Of a stretch of DNA of 24,434 bases, positions 10,090 to 17,640 are shown piece after piece (the first letter of the stretch is position 1; every line of letters begins with the position of its first letter). The stretch is taken from assembly GCA_903921455.1 (NCBI GenBank), contig CAIXPZ010000125.1:1-24434 (forward strand). The letters run 5' to 3'. Source of the DNA: an uncultured Verrucomicrobia subdivision 3 bacterium (GTDB lineage Bacteria > Verrucomicrobiota > Verrucomicrobiae > Limisphaerales > UBA11358). Under the pieces are notes generated by a model. The model ran no database searches. It saw nothing but the letters and a program-made list of their open reading frames with translations, and was not told where the DNA came from. A program made the position numbers and the translations under genes.

Positions 10090-10389
10090 CAATCCTGAAA
10101 GGATTGAAGCATTCAGCCCGGCGTTGACGCGCAGCGGCTACGCCGGGTGGGCGAAACAAATGAATTTCAACCCTGAAAGGGTTGGATCAAACGTGAAAAA
10201 TCCTGATTCAACCCCGTTGGGGTAGAAAACGAATCTAAAATTTAACCCAAGGTAGTCCCGCAGACGCGGGCCAACCTTGGGCTGAATGATTTGAACCCCG
10301 TTGGGGTTCCCGCAAGCTACAAAACTTCTTTCGTCCCGACTGGGTCTTGAAATCTCCGCCAAACGAAAACCCACGGCTAAAGCCGTGGG
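10090..10389. repeat. Cluster of seven short hairpin repeats
   Basis: Perfect or near-perfect hairpins follow one another: 10090-10106 (CAATCC-TGAAA-GGATTG), 10117-10147 (CCCGGCG/CGCCGGG, 17-nt loop), 10168-10184 (CAACCC-TGAAA-GGGTTG), 10211-10223 (ACCCC-GTT-GGGGT), 10246-10281 (CCCAAGGT/ACCTTGGG with nested CCCGC/GCGGG), 10293-10309 (GAACCCC-GTT-GGGGTTC) and 10370-10389 (CCCACGGCT-AA-AGCCGTGGG). A degenerate eighth may lie at about 10333-10348. Several share sequence (first with third, fourth with sixth), so these are families of elements and not chance palindromes. Spacers are AT-rich. No protein-coding frame is credible here, and no RAYT transposase gene lies nearby. Confidence 0.8.
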
Positions 10390-10436
10390 CTATTTTCAAG
10401 GCGTCGTCTAAAAGGAAAAATCCGAATTGAAATCGC

Positions 10437-11078
10437 TTATTTCGCAAATTGTCTTACTGAAATCCCGACTCTAGGAAAACCCAAGGTGCCTTCCCAATTG
10501 GCGTATTCGTGAATGTTCGCCTTATCGTGCGGGGTAGCCGTCAACGTCGAGTCACTGGTTGTCGCGACCGTCAAGGTTCCAGAAAGGAAATAAGTGTTTG
10601 TATCATTTGACGGAATTTCCCACCAACTCCAAGGTTCGCCGCTTTGGCAAATTGTCAGCGGTGACTTGGTGCCGCCATTGACATAAAGGCGAATCGTCGA
10701 GTTGTATGGAATCACAACCCACGTTGGCTTGAAAGCCCCTCGACCGCTCCACTCCATTCCTGTTGGTTTGAGTGTCTGCTTGCCGGCGGCGTCCACCAAA
10801 TTGAGTTTTAGCCCCTTTGCATCAAAATATAATTTATCACTTCCACAACAAGCCCCCGCAGAATTTTTCAACTCTACAAACATCATCAAATGATTGTCGG
10901 TCTTAGGGCCACCGTAAGCCGGTTCGCTTCCATTGACTATAAGTAACCGCGCCTGAATCGGGTGAAAATCCGATTCAACCGGTTTTGACCAATCTGTTGC
11001 TACGATGATGTTAGCTTCGTCGGCAGCCTCAGAACAAAAGCAAATCAACAGCAAACACAATAATATTAAACGTTGCAT
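10437..11078 (-). CDS. Secreted protein of unknown function
   Basis: I do not recognise this 213-residue protein. It begins with a clear signal peptide (MQRLILLCLLLICFCSEAAD, cleavage likely after SEA), so it is exported; the cysteines in FCS do not form a good lipobox. The mature part is polar, rich in Thr, Ser, Trp and Gly, with patterns suggesting beta strands. It has a CC pair at about residues 77-78 (GACCGSD) and WSWWEIP near 150. ATG at 11078 lies 31 nt after the amidase stop, so it could be third in the kinase-amidase operon. Its bases look more AT-rich than the neighbours, and it borders the hairpin cluster, hinting at recent arrival. No SD is seen. Confidence 0.75.
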   Translation of the reverse strand: MQRLILLCLLLICFCSEAADEANIIVATDWSKPVESDFHPIQARLLIVNGSEPAYGGPKTDNHLMMFVELKNSAGACCGSDKLYFDAKGLKLNLVDAAGKQTLKPTGMEWSGRGAFKPTWVVIPYNSTIRLYVNGGTKSPLTICQSGEPWSWWEIPSNDTNTYFLSGTLTVATTSDSTLTATPHDKANIHEYANWEGTLGFPRVGISVRQFAK

Positions 11079-11109
11079 TGCTGATAATTGGTATTTGCTT
11101 GATCAGCAT

Positions 11110-12009
11110 TTAATCCGCGAACCGTTTGGTCAGATTGCCGTAGGCATCGATCCGACGGTCGCGCAGGAAGGGCCAGTGGGTGCGGGTGGTGTCCACTTTG
11201 GCGAGATCCACGGGCACGATGAGGATTTCCTCTTGATCGGGCGAGGCTTTGGCCAGCAATTCGCCGGAGGTGCCCGCCACAAAGCTTTGCCCCCAGAATT
11301 CCAAGCCGTCGCCGCCCACGCCGGCGATGACTTCGTGGCCGATGCGGTTGACGGAGGCCACAAAGCAGCCGTTCGCGACGGCATGAGACCGTTGAATGGT
11401 CTCCCAGGCGCCGTGCTGGCGTTCGCCATACTCTTGCTTCTCGCCGGGATGCCAGCCGATGGCCGTGGGATAGAAGAGAATCTCCGCGCCTTGCATGGCG
11501 GTGAGCCGCGCGGCTTCGGGATACCATTGGTCCCAGCAGATGAGCACGCCGATCTTGCCGTAGCGGGTGGCCCAGGTCTTGAAGCCGAGGTCGCCGGGCG
11601 TGAAATAGAATTTCTCGTAGAACAACGGATCGTCGGGGATGTGCATCTTCCGGTAAATGCCCAGGAGCGATCCGTCGGCATCGATGATGGCGGCGGTATT
11701 GTGGTAGAGGCCGGAGGCGCGCTTCTCAAACAGCGAGGCGATGATGACGACCTGGTGTTTCTTGGCGAGTTGGCGGAGGGCGTCGGTGCTGGGGCCGGGG
11801 ATTTTTTCGGCGAGCTGGAAATTGGCGTGGTCTTCGCTCTGGCAAAAGTATTGGGAGCGGAACAGTTCCTGGGTGCAAATGATCTGCGCGCCGGATTTGG
11901 CGGCCCGCTCAACGAGGGCGAGGGTCTTTTTGAGGTTGGCGGCGGGATTGGCCGACACGTCGGTTTGGATCAAGCCGAGTTTAACAACGGTCGAAGCGGG
12001 ACGTTTCAT
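11110..12009 (-). CDS. aguB: N-carbamoylputrescine amidase (nitrilase superfamily)
   Basis: This enzyme hydrolyses N-carbamoylputrescine to putrescine, CO2 and ammonia, the last step of the agmatine route to polyamines. It acts in the cytoplasm. The nitrilase triad is visible: E48 in CTQELF, K121 in YRKMHIPDDP and C158 in LICWDQWYPE. The family-typical YFTPGDLGF and the C-terminal WPFLRDRRIDAY match AguB rather than other nitrilases. Its 299 residues are the usual length. ATG at 12009 lies 3 nt after the kinase stop, implying coupled translation. The partner agmatine deiminase (aguA) is not adjacent, which is unusual for this gene. Confidence 0.93.
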   Translation of the reverse strand: MKRPASTVVKLGLIQTDVSANPAANLKKTLALVERAAKSGAQIICTQELFRSQYFCQSEDHANFQLAEKIPGPSTDALRQLAKKHQVVIIASLFEKRASGLYHNTAAIIDADGSLLGIYRKMHIPDDPLFYEKFYFTPGDLGFKTWATRYGKIGVLICWDQWYPEAARLTAMQGAEILFYPTAIGWHPGEKQEYGERQHGAWETIQRSHAVANGCFVASVNRIGHEVIAGVGGDGLEFWGQSFVAGTSGELLAKASPDQEEILIVPVDLAKVDTTRTHWPFLRDRRIDAYGNLTKRFAD

Positions 12010-12012
12010 GGA

Positions 12013-13026
12013 TCAAAGCTTGGATGACGACGAGCGGGAGGTTTCGTCGAGGATGATGGTCTTGCTCTGCGGATCGACGGGGGCCGATTTGATGGGTTCC
12101 TGCCCGAAGAGCTCGCGGATGTATTTGCCGAGCGTCTCGTTGGTCGGACCGTAGCCGGCGCCGTAGATGTAATATTCCAGCTCGGTCAGCAACTGGTCGG
12201 CAGCGGCGTAGCGATGGTGCAATTCGCGCGCGAGGCAGTGGTGCAGGATGTCGTTGAGCCGGTCGTCAATGCGGGGATCGAGCGAACGGAAATCGGGAAT
12301 CGGCTGCTGCAGGATGCGATTGCGGGATTCCTCGGCATTGGAGCCCTTGAAAATATTGCGGCCGAGTAACAGATGCGCGAGCACCACGCCGACGGAGAAG
12401 ATGTCCGAACGCTTGTCGGTGACCTGAAAGTCCGCCTGTTCGGGGCTCATGTAATCCGGTTTGCCGGCGACGACTTCGCCTTCCTGGTCGGTGAGAAAGC
12501 CCTTGGCCTTGGCGATGCCGAAATCGGTGAGCTTCACATCGCCCTCAAAGGCGATCATGATGTTCTTGAAACTCACGTCGCGGTGCACGAGCCCGAGGTG
12601 CTTGTTATCCTTGTCGACCTTGTTGTGCGCGTAAGCCAGGCCGCGGGCGATGCGGCTGGTGATAAAGACGGCGAGCTCCTTCGGCAACGCCCGTTTCTTG
12701 TCGGCCAACTGGTGGGTGAACTGCTCCAGGTTCACGCCGCGGATCAATTCCATCGCGATGAAGGCCACGCCATTCGTTTCCCCGAGATGATACGTCTGGA
12801 CGATGTTCGTATGGATCAAATCGGCGACGAGCTTGGCTTCGCCGACGAAGTTCTCGATGAACATCTTCTGGCTGGCGAAATTGGGCCGGATGATCTTGAT
12901 GGCGACGCGCTTGACGAAGTTGTGGGCGCCGTGCTGTTCCGCCTCATAAACGATGCCCATGCCACCCTCGAAAATTTTCCGGGTGATTTCATAGCGAAAT
13001 TCGTTCTGGATGGTGAAGAGCGCCAC
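12013..13026 (-). CDS. Hanks-type Ser/Thr protein kinase, cytoplasmic
   Basis: A 337-residue eukaryotic-like protein kinase. Motifs in order are the glycine loop EGGMGIVYEA (20-29), VAIK lysine K44, catalytic loop HRDVSFKN (H148-N155, base D150), DFG (168-170) and activation segment end YMSPEQ. The catalytic-loop lysine of HRDxKPxN is serine here, a variation also seen in HRDVSPxN bacterial kinases. There is no membrane helix and no PASTA, TPR or other sensor domain; after the kinase fold (to about 290) only a short serine-rich tail (DETSRSSSSKL) remains. It starts with GTG at 13026 and has no SD. A TTGACA on the minus strand at 13060-13055 could serve a leaderless transcript. Its target is unknown; the amidase follows after 3 nt. 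Confidence 0.93.
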   Translation of the reverse strand: MALFTIQNEFRYEITRKIFEGGMGIVYEAEQHGAHNFVKRVAIKIIRPNFASQKMFIENFVGEAKLVADLIHTNIVQTYHLGETNGVAFIAMELIRGVNLEQFTHQLADKKRALPKELAVFITSRIARGLAYAHNKVDKDNKHLGLVHRDVSFKNIMIAFEGDVKLTDFGIAKAKGFLTDQEGEVVAGKPDYMSPEQADFQVTDKRSDIFSVGVVLAHLLLGRNIFKGSNAEESRNRILQQPIPDFRSLDPRIDDRLNDILHHCLARELHHRYAAADQLLTELEYYIYGAGYGPTNETLGKYIRELFGQEPIKSAPVDPQSKTIILDETSRSSSSKL

Positions 13027-13110
13027 GCGCGCATGGTCGGAAATTGTCTTGCGATGTCAAGTCTCCCGCGCACGGGGGCCTGAAAAAACTTTGTTTTTTT
13101 TGATTTTTTC

Positions 13111-13141
13111 GCTTGCACGGCAAGCCTAATGGATTTTTACT
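13111..13141 (+). promoter_or_regulatory. Candidate HU promoter with overlapping palindrome
   Basis: TTGCAC (13113-13118) and TTTACT (13136-13141), 17 nt apart, form a plausible sigma-70-type promoter behind a run of A/T at 13086-13110. The -35 lies inside a perfect palindrome, GCTTGC-ACG-GCAAGC (13111-13125), which could be an operator. The transcript would carry a leader of about 60 nt rich in CAA triplets. Confidence 0.4.
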
Positions 13142-13209
13142 CGCATCAAGTCTGGTGACCTTTTCGGACTAAACAACAAACAAACAAAACAACAACCAAG
13201 AGAACAAAT

Positions 13210-13497
13210 ATGGCAAAAGCACTCTCCAAAGCTCAAATCGCCGCGCTCGTCGCGGAGAAAAACGGACTGTCCAAGAAGCAGGCCGTTGAAATCCTCGACT
13301 CCATCGCCGCGCTCGCCTACAAGCACGCGAAGGATACCTTCACCCTGCCCGGCATCGGCAAGCTCGTCCTGAAGAACCGCGCCGCCCGCATTGGCCGCAA
13401 TCCCAAGACCGGCGAACAGATCCAGATCAAGGCCAAGCGCGTCGTGAAGTTCCGCGTCGCCAAAGCCGCGAAGGACGCGATCCTCGGCACCAAGTAA
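13210..13497 (+). CDS. HU-family DNA-binding protein
   Basis: A nucleoid-associated protein that bends and wraps DNA as a dimer. Its 95 residues show the full HU/IHF fold: the helical dimerisation half (about 1-45, SKAQIAALVAEKNGLSKKQA), then the beta arm with the signature GRNPKTGEQIQIKAK and the C-terminal helix VAKAAKDAIL. ATG at 13210 is preceded by AAGAG about 7 nt upstream, a weak SD. It is a single-gene unit with its own promoter and terminator. Codon use is strongly biased to C-ending codons, as expected of a highly expressed gene. HU, IHF-alpha or IHF-beta cannot be told apart with certainty; HU is more likely for a stand-alone gene. Confidence 0.97.
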   Translation: MAKALSKAQIAALVAEKNGLSKKQAVEILDSIAALAYKHAKDTFTLPGIGKLVLKNRAARIGRNPKTGEQIQIKAKRVVKFRVAKAAKDAILGTK

Positions 13498-13512
13498 TTT
13501 CATTACTTTCAC

Positions 13513-13548
13513 AAAAGAGCGCTCCGGCAACGGGGCGCTCTTTTTTTT
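13513..13548 (+). terminator. Rho-independent terminator of the HU gene
   Basis: A 10-bp stem (GAGCGCTCCG with CGGGGCGCTC, one T-G pair) has a GCAA tetraloop at 13527-13530. It is preceded by AAAA and followed by eight T. It lies 15 nt after the HU stop. Confidence 0.92.
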
Positions 13549-13642
13549 GATGGCGTGCATCAGGCCCGGTGGTTCGAGGCTGCCGCAGTCGGGGAAACAT
13601 TTGCGTTGGCGGCGCGGTGAATTAGACTTTGCCTGGTTCGAT

Positions 13643-14203
13643 ATGAAAAAACTGGTCAACTATCTCCTGGCCATCGCCAGCATCAGTTTGGCGCCGGGCG
13701 TTTTTCCGGCGGCGGCCCAGGGCGTTATCTGGAATGGCCCGCTGATGTATTTTACCAATACCACGATTGCCGATGTGGACCAGATTGTTTCGGATGTCTG
13801 GCTCACCCGGGCCACCACGAAAGGCCTTTTCAACACCGCGCCCGGACTGGAAAGCAGCTATCAGTCTGGCATCAGTCCCGCCGGCACACTTTGGGCGTTC
13901 GGCCCACTCGCCAACTACGCCACGCTCACCTACACGGACTGGGCCAGTTGCTTTGGCGGCTCCCACAACCTGGCCGGGAACATTGTTGGCAACGATGCCG
14001 TGGTGCATCTCGTCAACAGCGACATCTATCTTTCCCTCCAATTCACCTCCTGGGGCGGCTCCAGCGGCGGTTTTTCCTATGTCCGCTCCACCCCGTTAGT
14101 CGTGCCGGAACCTTCCGTCACCGCCCTGGCGCTGACCGGATTGCTGCTGCTCGGGATAATGAGGAAGGCTGGCTTCGCTTGGGCGGGTGCGCCGCCGAAC
14201 TAA
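13643..14203 (+). CDS. PEP-CTERM sorting domain protein
   Basis: A 186-residue exported protein with an N-terminal signal peptide (MKKLVNYLLAIASISLAPGV, cleavage near PAAAQG). The C-terminal sorting signal is VPEPS (154-158), a hydrophobic helix (TALALTGLLLLGIM) and basic RK. Such proteins are cut and placed on the surface by an exosortase (EpsH/XrtA type), which must be encoded elsewhere. The body (about 28-150) is Gly/Ser/Thr/Asn-rich, probably beta-structured, and of no family I know. The tail after the RK is longer than usual (about 12 residues). The frame is open from 13547, but ATG at 13643 begins the signal peptide. Function beyond surface location is unknown. Confidence 0.85.
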   Translation: MKKLVNYLLAIASISLAPGVFPAAAQGVIWNGPLMYFTNTTIADVDQIVSDVWLTRATTKGLFNTAPGLESSYQSGISPAGTLWAFGPLANYATLTYTDWASCFGGSHNLAGNIVGNDAVVHLVNSDIYLSLQFTSWGGSSGGFSYVRSTPLVVPEPSVTALALTGLLLLGIMRKAGFAWAGAPPN

Positions 14204-14227
14204 CCGCAGGGAACACTGCCGGCGCAT

Positions 14228-15025
14228 TTAACGGAACGGGGCCGCGAGATCAAAGTTAAAGATTAGCTGCAACCCGGTGAGGAGCAGCGTGGCGTAAATT
14301 ATCCGCACAAAGATCGTTTCCGAAAAGCGGCGGTTGAGCCAGACCCCCAGCCAGACGCCGAGCGGCACCAGCGGAAAAAACTTGGCACTCGTCAACAGCG
14401 TGGCGGGCGTGATCAAAGCCTGCGCCGAAAACACCGGCCAATTCACCAGCGAACGGTCCACACAGAAAAACGGCAGCTTAATCCAGTTCACAAAGGTGAA
14501 AATCAAGACGCTGGTGCCCACAAAGATTTCCTTGGGAAGGCGCTGCGGCATCAAAAACATTGCCGCCACCGGTCCCGCACCATGGGCAAAGGTCGAGGTG
14601 ATGCCCATGCCAACGCCGCAGGGCAGACCCACCACATGATTCGGGGTGAATGTTCCTTCCGCCCGGAAGATGCGATCCTTGGTCAGCTGGAACAGCACGA
14701 ACAAGATGGCGATCAAGCCGATGGCAATATTCAATTGGCGCGGCGAAAATTGCCCGATCAGCTGCACGCCGATCACGACGCCCACCACCACACCCGGAAG
14801 CAGGAATTTCAAGTTTGCGGCGCGCCACTTGCGCCAGTAGTGATAAAGCGAAAACGCATCGCCGGCGCACAGGAGCGGCAGCAGGATGCCGATGGCGGTC
14901 TTCGGCCCGAACGCAAGCACACACAGGGGCGTCACCAGCATTCCCAACCCGCCGCCAAAGCCCGCCTTTGCGACGCCGATGAACAGCACCGCGAAACCCG
15001 CCAGCAACAGCGAAGGCCAATCCAT
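14228..15025 (-). CDS. TauE/SafE family membrane permease
   Basis: A 265-residue integral membrane protein of the TauE/SafE (DUF81) family, proposed to export sulfite or other sulfur-containing or organic anions. About eight hydrophobic segments are visible. The two family repeats are marked by VAKAGFGGGLGMLVTPL near the start and CGVGMGITSTFAHGAGPVAA in the middle. The frame is open to GTG 15052, but ATG at 15025 has GAAGG 7 nt upstream, one of the few good SDs in this window, and the sequence MDWPSLLLAG begins the first helix directly. A hairpin (15031-15050) contains that SD. It follows the rhamnose transporter on the same strand after about 105 nt, but a link with rhamnose is not evident. 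The substrate is unknown. Confidence 0.9.
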   Translation of the reverse strand: MDWPSLLLAGFAVLFIGVAKAGFGGGLGMLVTPLCVLAFGPKTAIGILLPLLCAGDAFSLYHYWRKWRAANLKFLLPGVVVGVVIGVQLIGQFSPRQLNIAIGLIAILFVLFQLTKDRIFRAEGTFTPNHVVGLPCGVGMGITSTFAHGAGPVAAMFLMPQRLPKEIFVGTSVLIFTFVNWIKLPFFCVDRSLVNWPVFSAQALITPATLLTSAKFFPLVPLGVWLGVWLNRRFSETIFVRIIYATLLLTGLQLIFNFDLAAPFR

Positions 15026-15030
15026 AGCAA

Positions 15031-15050
15031 GCCTTCGTGTAGGCGAAGGC
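15031..15050 (-). promoter_or_regulatory. Hairpin sequestering the SD of the TauE/SafE gene
   Basis: On the minus strand GCCTTCG-CCTACA-CGAAGGC forms a perfect 7-bp stem with a 6-nt loop. Its 3' arm contains the GAAGG that serves as SD for ATG 15025, with TTGCT as spacer. In RNA, folding would hide the ribosome site. It could therefore act as a translational switch, or simply limit expression. Confidence 0.5.
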
Positions 15051-15130
15051 ACTTTTAAAAGCGAGGTAAAAACGCCGGGCGCAATCAGCCGGAACCCATC
15101 CCACCGGACCAGACACCCGCAGCCGAATGA

Positions 15131-16333
15131 TTATTTCGAGAGCTGGGCGGAAACGGCAGCCGCTTTCGCATTGGTAGCGTCTTCCGAAACCTTGTTGCCC
15201 CAACCGATGATGCAGGTCGAGCCCACCAGGAACAGCAGCATCACAACCACGAGTGATTTCGTCACTGTCTTTGCGCCGCGCCATTCCTTGAAGAAGATGC
15301 CCCACAGCGTGCTGAAGATGATGATGCTGGCCATGTGCAGCGTCCAGCTCGAGAACTTGTAATTGCCCATCTGGCTTTCGCCCATCTGATAGAAAAAGAA
15401 CTGAAAATACCAGAAGGTCCCCGCCAGCGCGCAGAAGAACCAGTTGCCCAGCACGGGAATTTTAAGATCCGTGGGCGCGGCGGCGGCGGCGGCGGTTTCC
15501 GCCGGGCCATGTTCGCCGCTGCCCGTGCCGCCGTGGTGCGCGTGCTCCTCGCGAACGTGCGAGGCCAGATATTGATAGCCCGTGCGGTTTTTGATGTTCA
15601 ACAGCACGCACCAGATAAAATTGGTGGTGAGTCCGCCCAGCAAAATCACTACGATGACCGGCAGGCCAACCCAGAGCGGGCCGGTGCCGTGCGCCTTCGA
15701 AATTTCCCTGATGGAATCGCCGAACTGGAAGCCGTAGGAGAAACACGAACTCATCACGCCGGAGAACGTCGCGATGGCCAGGCCTTTCCACAGGTTGAAT
15801 TCCTTGATGGCCGAAGATTTGCCGTCATTGCCCATGTCCCGCTCCTTGCGCACACCGGCGATGCCGCCGAGGGCGATACCCACCAGACACACCACCACAC
15901 CGAGCAAAACAATCGGACCGCCCGCACTGGTGCCGGAATGATTGAGCAGCTTGTCGGCAAACTCGCCTTTGACGATGGGCGGCAGCAGTGTGCCAAATGC
16001 GGCGCAATAGCCCAGCGCGACCGCCATGCCCAGCGACATGCCGAGATACCGCATGGTCAGACCGAACGTCAAGCCGCCGAGCCCCCACAACGCGCCCATC
16101 AGATACGTCATCCAAAAGGTGTGGGCCGACGTTTCGTGCAGCACGGCGAACAAATCCTTGGAGAGCACCAGCGCACCGATCCAGGGACAGATGAACCAGC
16201 TGAACATCCCGCCCGCGAGCCAGAAGGTTTCCCACGACCATTTACGAACGCCTTTGTAGGGCACATAAAACGTGCCGGAAGCCAGGCCGCCCAGCCAGTG
16301 ATAGACGACGCCAAGAAGAGGATTCGGTTGCAT
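15131..16333 (-). CDS. rhaT: RhaT-family L-rhamnose transporter
   Basis: A 400-residue membrane protein that resembles the L-rhamnose-proton symporter RhaT, with about ten membrane helices. The conserved start NPLLGVVYHWLGGLASGTFY followed by VPYKGVRKWSWETFWL matches the family. It follows rhaA by 21 nt, so it is the second gene of the rhamnose operon. E. coli RhaT has 344 residues. Extra length here includes a cytoplasmic or periplasmic loop at about 261-287, rich in His (EEHAHHGG...EHG) and Ala (six in a row, encoded by a CGG-type triplet run at 15477-15494). ATG at 16333 has no SD, but a CA-rich leader precedes it. Specificity for rhamnose rests on family and context. Confidence 0.92.
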   Translation of the reverse strand: MQPNPLLGVVYHWLGGLASGTFYVPYKGVRKWSWETFWLAGGMFSWFICPWIGALVLSKDLFAVLHETSAHTFWMTYLMGALWGLGGLTFGLTMRYLGMSLGMAVALGYCAAFGTLLPPIVKGEFADKLLNHSGTSAGGPIVLLGVVVCLVGIALGGIAGVRKERDMGNDGKSSAIKEFNLWKGLAIATFSGVMSSCFSYGFQFGDSIREISKAHGTGPLWVGLPVIVVILLGGLTTNFIWCVLLNIKNRTGYQYLASHVREEHAHHGGTGSGEHGPAETAAAAAAPTDLKIPVLGNWFFCALAGTFWYFQFFFYQMGESQMGNYKFSSWTLHMASIIIFSTLWGIFFKEWRGAKTVTKSLVVVMLLFLVGSTCIIGWGNKVSEDATNAKAAAVSAQLSK

Positions 16334-16354
16334 TAATATAGTTGGTTGTTGTTT

Positions 16355-17623
16355 TCAGTTCCGTTTGCTTAAAACATTTTTCTCATAGCCCTTCACTTCC
16401 GCAAGCCAAACCTCGCCAACCGGCACACCTTGCTGCAGACAGTGGTAGTCCCAAACCGCGCCGAACGGCAATGTCTTGGCCTCCTCCATCAGCGCCAGAC
16501 GGGAAGTGTAATCGCCGGCGCGTTCAAGCTGCTTGTAATGCTCATGCGGTTCCAGCATCGCCAGACAGAGCGCACGGATCATATTGCGGGCCCCAATGGT
16601 CCACGCGGCGATACGATTGATGCTCGCATCGAAAAAGTCCAAACCAATGTGCGTGCGGCCGAGGTAATCGCCGCGCACCAGTTCCTGGGCGATGGCATTC
16701 AACTCGTCGGTGAGCGTGACCACGTGATCGCTATCCCAGCGCACCCCGCGACTGACGTGCAGGAGTATCTCGGGCACAAAGCAGAGCACAGAGGAAATTT
16801 TGTCCGCCATGTTCTCGGTCGGGTGATAATGGCCGGCATCCAGGCAAACGAGCTTCTGGTTTTTCACCGCATAACCGAGATAAAATTCGTGCATCCCCAC
16901 GGTGTAACTTTCCGCGCCGATGCCAAACAGCTTGCCTTCGACAGCATCGAGGTTGTGTTGGGCATTGAGCTTTTGCTTGAAAATGGCGTCGAGCGATGCT
17001 TCCAAACGCTCGCGCGGGCCCCGCCGATCTGCCGGCGAATCTTTCATGCCGTCCGGAATCCAAACATTCGTCACCGTCGTCGTGCCAAGCGCCTTGCCCA
17101 TCGCCGCGCCGATGCGGCGGCTGGCCTGGCAATGCTCCACCCAGAAATTGCGGATGGCCGGGTCTGGATGCGACAGCGTAAAGCCGCTCGCTGATTGGGG
17201 ATGCGAGAAACAGGTCGGGTTAAAATCCAGCCCGATGCCGAGCGACTTAGCCCAGTCAATCCAGTTCTTGAAATGTCTCGGCTCGATTTCATTGCGATCC
17301 ACCTTCTTGCCGCCGAATTCGCCATAGAAAGCGTGGAGATTGAATCGATGCGTGCCGGGAATCAGGGACAGCGCCTTCGCCGCGTCGGCACGGAGCTCGT
17401 CTGGCGTGCGCGCCTTGCCGGGATAATTTCCGGTGGACACAATTCCGCCGGTGAGCGCGCCTCCGAAGTTCTCGAAGCCAACCACGTCGTCACCCTGCCA
17501 GCAGTGCAGCGAGACGGGCACTTTGGCAAGTTGCTTGAGCACTTTGTCGGTGTTGACGCCGAGGGCGGCATAACGTTCGCGGGCAAGTTGGTATGCCGCT
17601 TCGATATTGGTTTGCTTGGCCAT
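16355..17623 (-). CDS. rhaA: L-rhamnose isomerase
   Basis: This enzyme interconverts L-rhamnose and L-rhamnulose, the first intracellular step of rhamnose catabolism. Its 422 residues align closely with E. coli RhaA (419) along the whole length. Signatures include [39 protein letters not shown] and IPDGMKD. The metal ligands expected from RhaA are all present: E229, D262, H265, H289, D297, D299 and D329. ATG at 17623 has no SD; AT-rich sequence and a palindrome (17641-17652) lie just upstream. It is the first gene of a rhaA-rhaT unit transcribed away from the AraC-type regulator. Rhamnulokinase and aldolase are not in the window. Confidence 0.97.
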   Translation of the reverse strand: MAKQTNIEAAYQLARERYAALGVNTDKVLKQLAKVPVSLHCWQGDDVVGFENFGGALTGGIVSTGNYPGKARTPDELRADAAKALSLIPGTHRFNLHAFYGEFGGKKVDRNEIEPRHFKNWIDWAKSLGIGLDFNPTCFSHPQSASGFTLSHPDPAIRNFWVEHCQASRRIGAAMGKALGTTTVTNVWIPDGMKDSPADRRGPRERLEASLDAIFKQKLNAQHNLDAVEGKLFGIGAESYTVGMHEFYLGYAVKNQKLVCLDAGHYHPTENMADKISSVLCFVPEILLHVSRGVRWDSDHVVTLTDELNAIAQELVRGDYLGRTHIGLDFFDASINRIAAWTIGARNMIRALCLAMLEPHEHYKQLERAGDYTSRLALMEEAKTLPFGAVWDYHCLQQGVPVGEVWLAEVKGYEKNVLSKRN

Positions 17624-17640
17624 AAAAAATATTTAGACGC

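Larger units (their letters stand above)
9644..10436. other. Repeat-rich stretch without an intact gene
   Basis: About 790 bp that carries no credible intact coding sequence. From left to right it holds an 18-bp direct repeat (two copies) bracketing a long imperfect inverted repeat, the decayed end of a fibronectin-III-type gene, a short tandem near-repeat, a strong terminator, and a cluster of at least seven hairpins. These parts are listed separately. The stretch looks like a landing zone for small repeats between the RmlD-like gene and the kinase/amidase cassette. Confidence 0.8.

Noticed and set aside
10025..10225. Small ORF of 66 codons on the plus strand
   Set aside because: It runs straight through the terminator and three hairpins and has no protein-like pattern.
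10090..10389. CRISPR array
   Set aside because: The repeats are palindromes of different families with irregular spacing and no constant repeat or unique spacers; no cas gene is near.
13126..13659. Minus-strand frame of 177 codons over the HU gene
   Set aside because: Antisense to HU and running through its terminator; no support.
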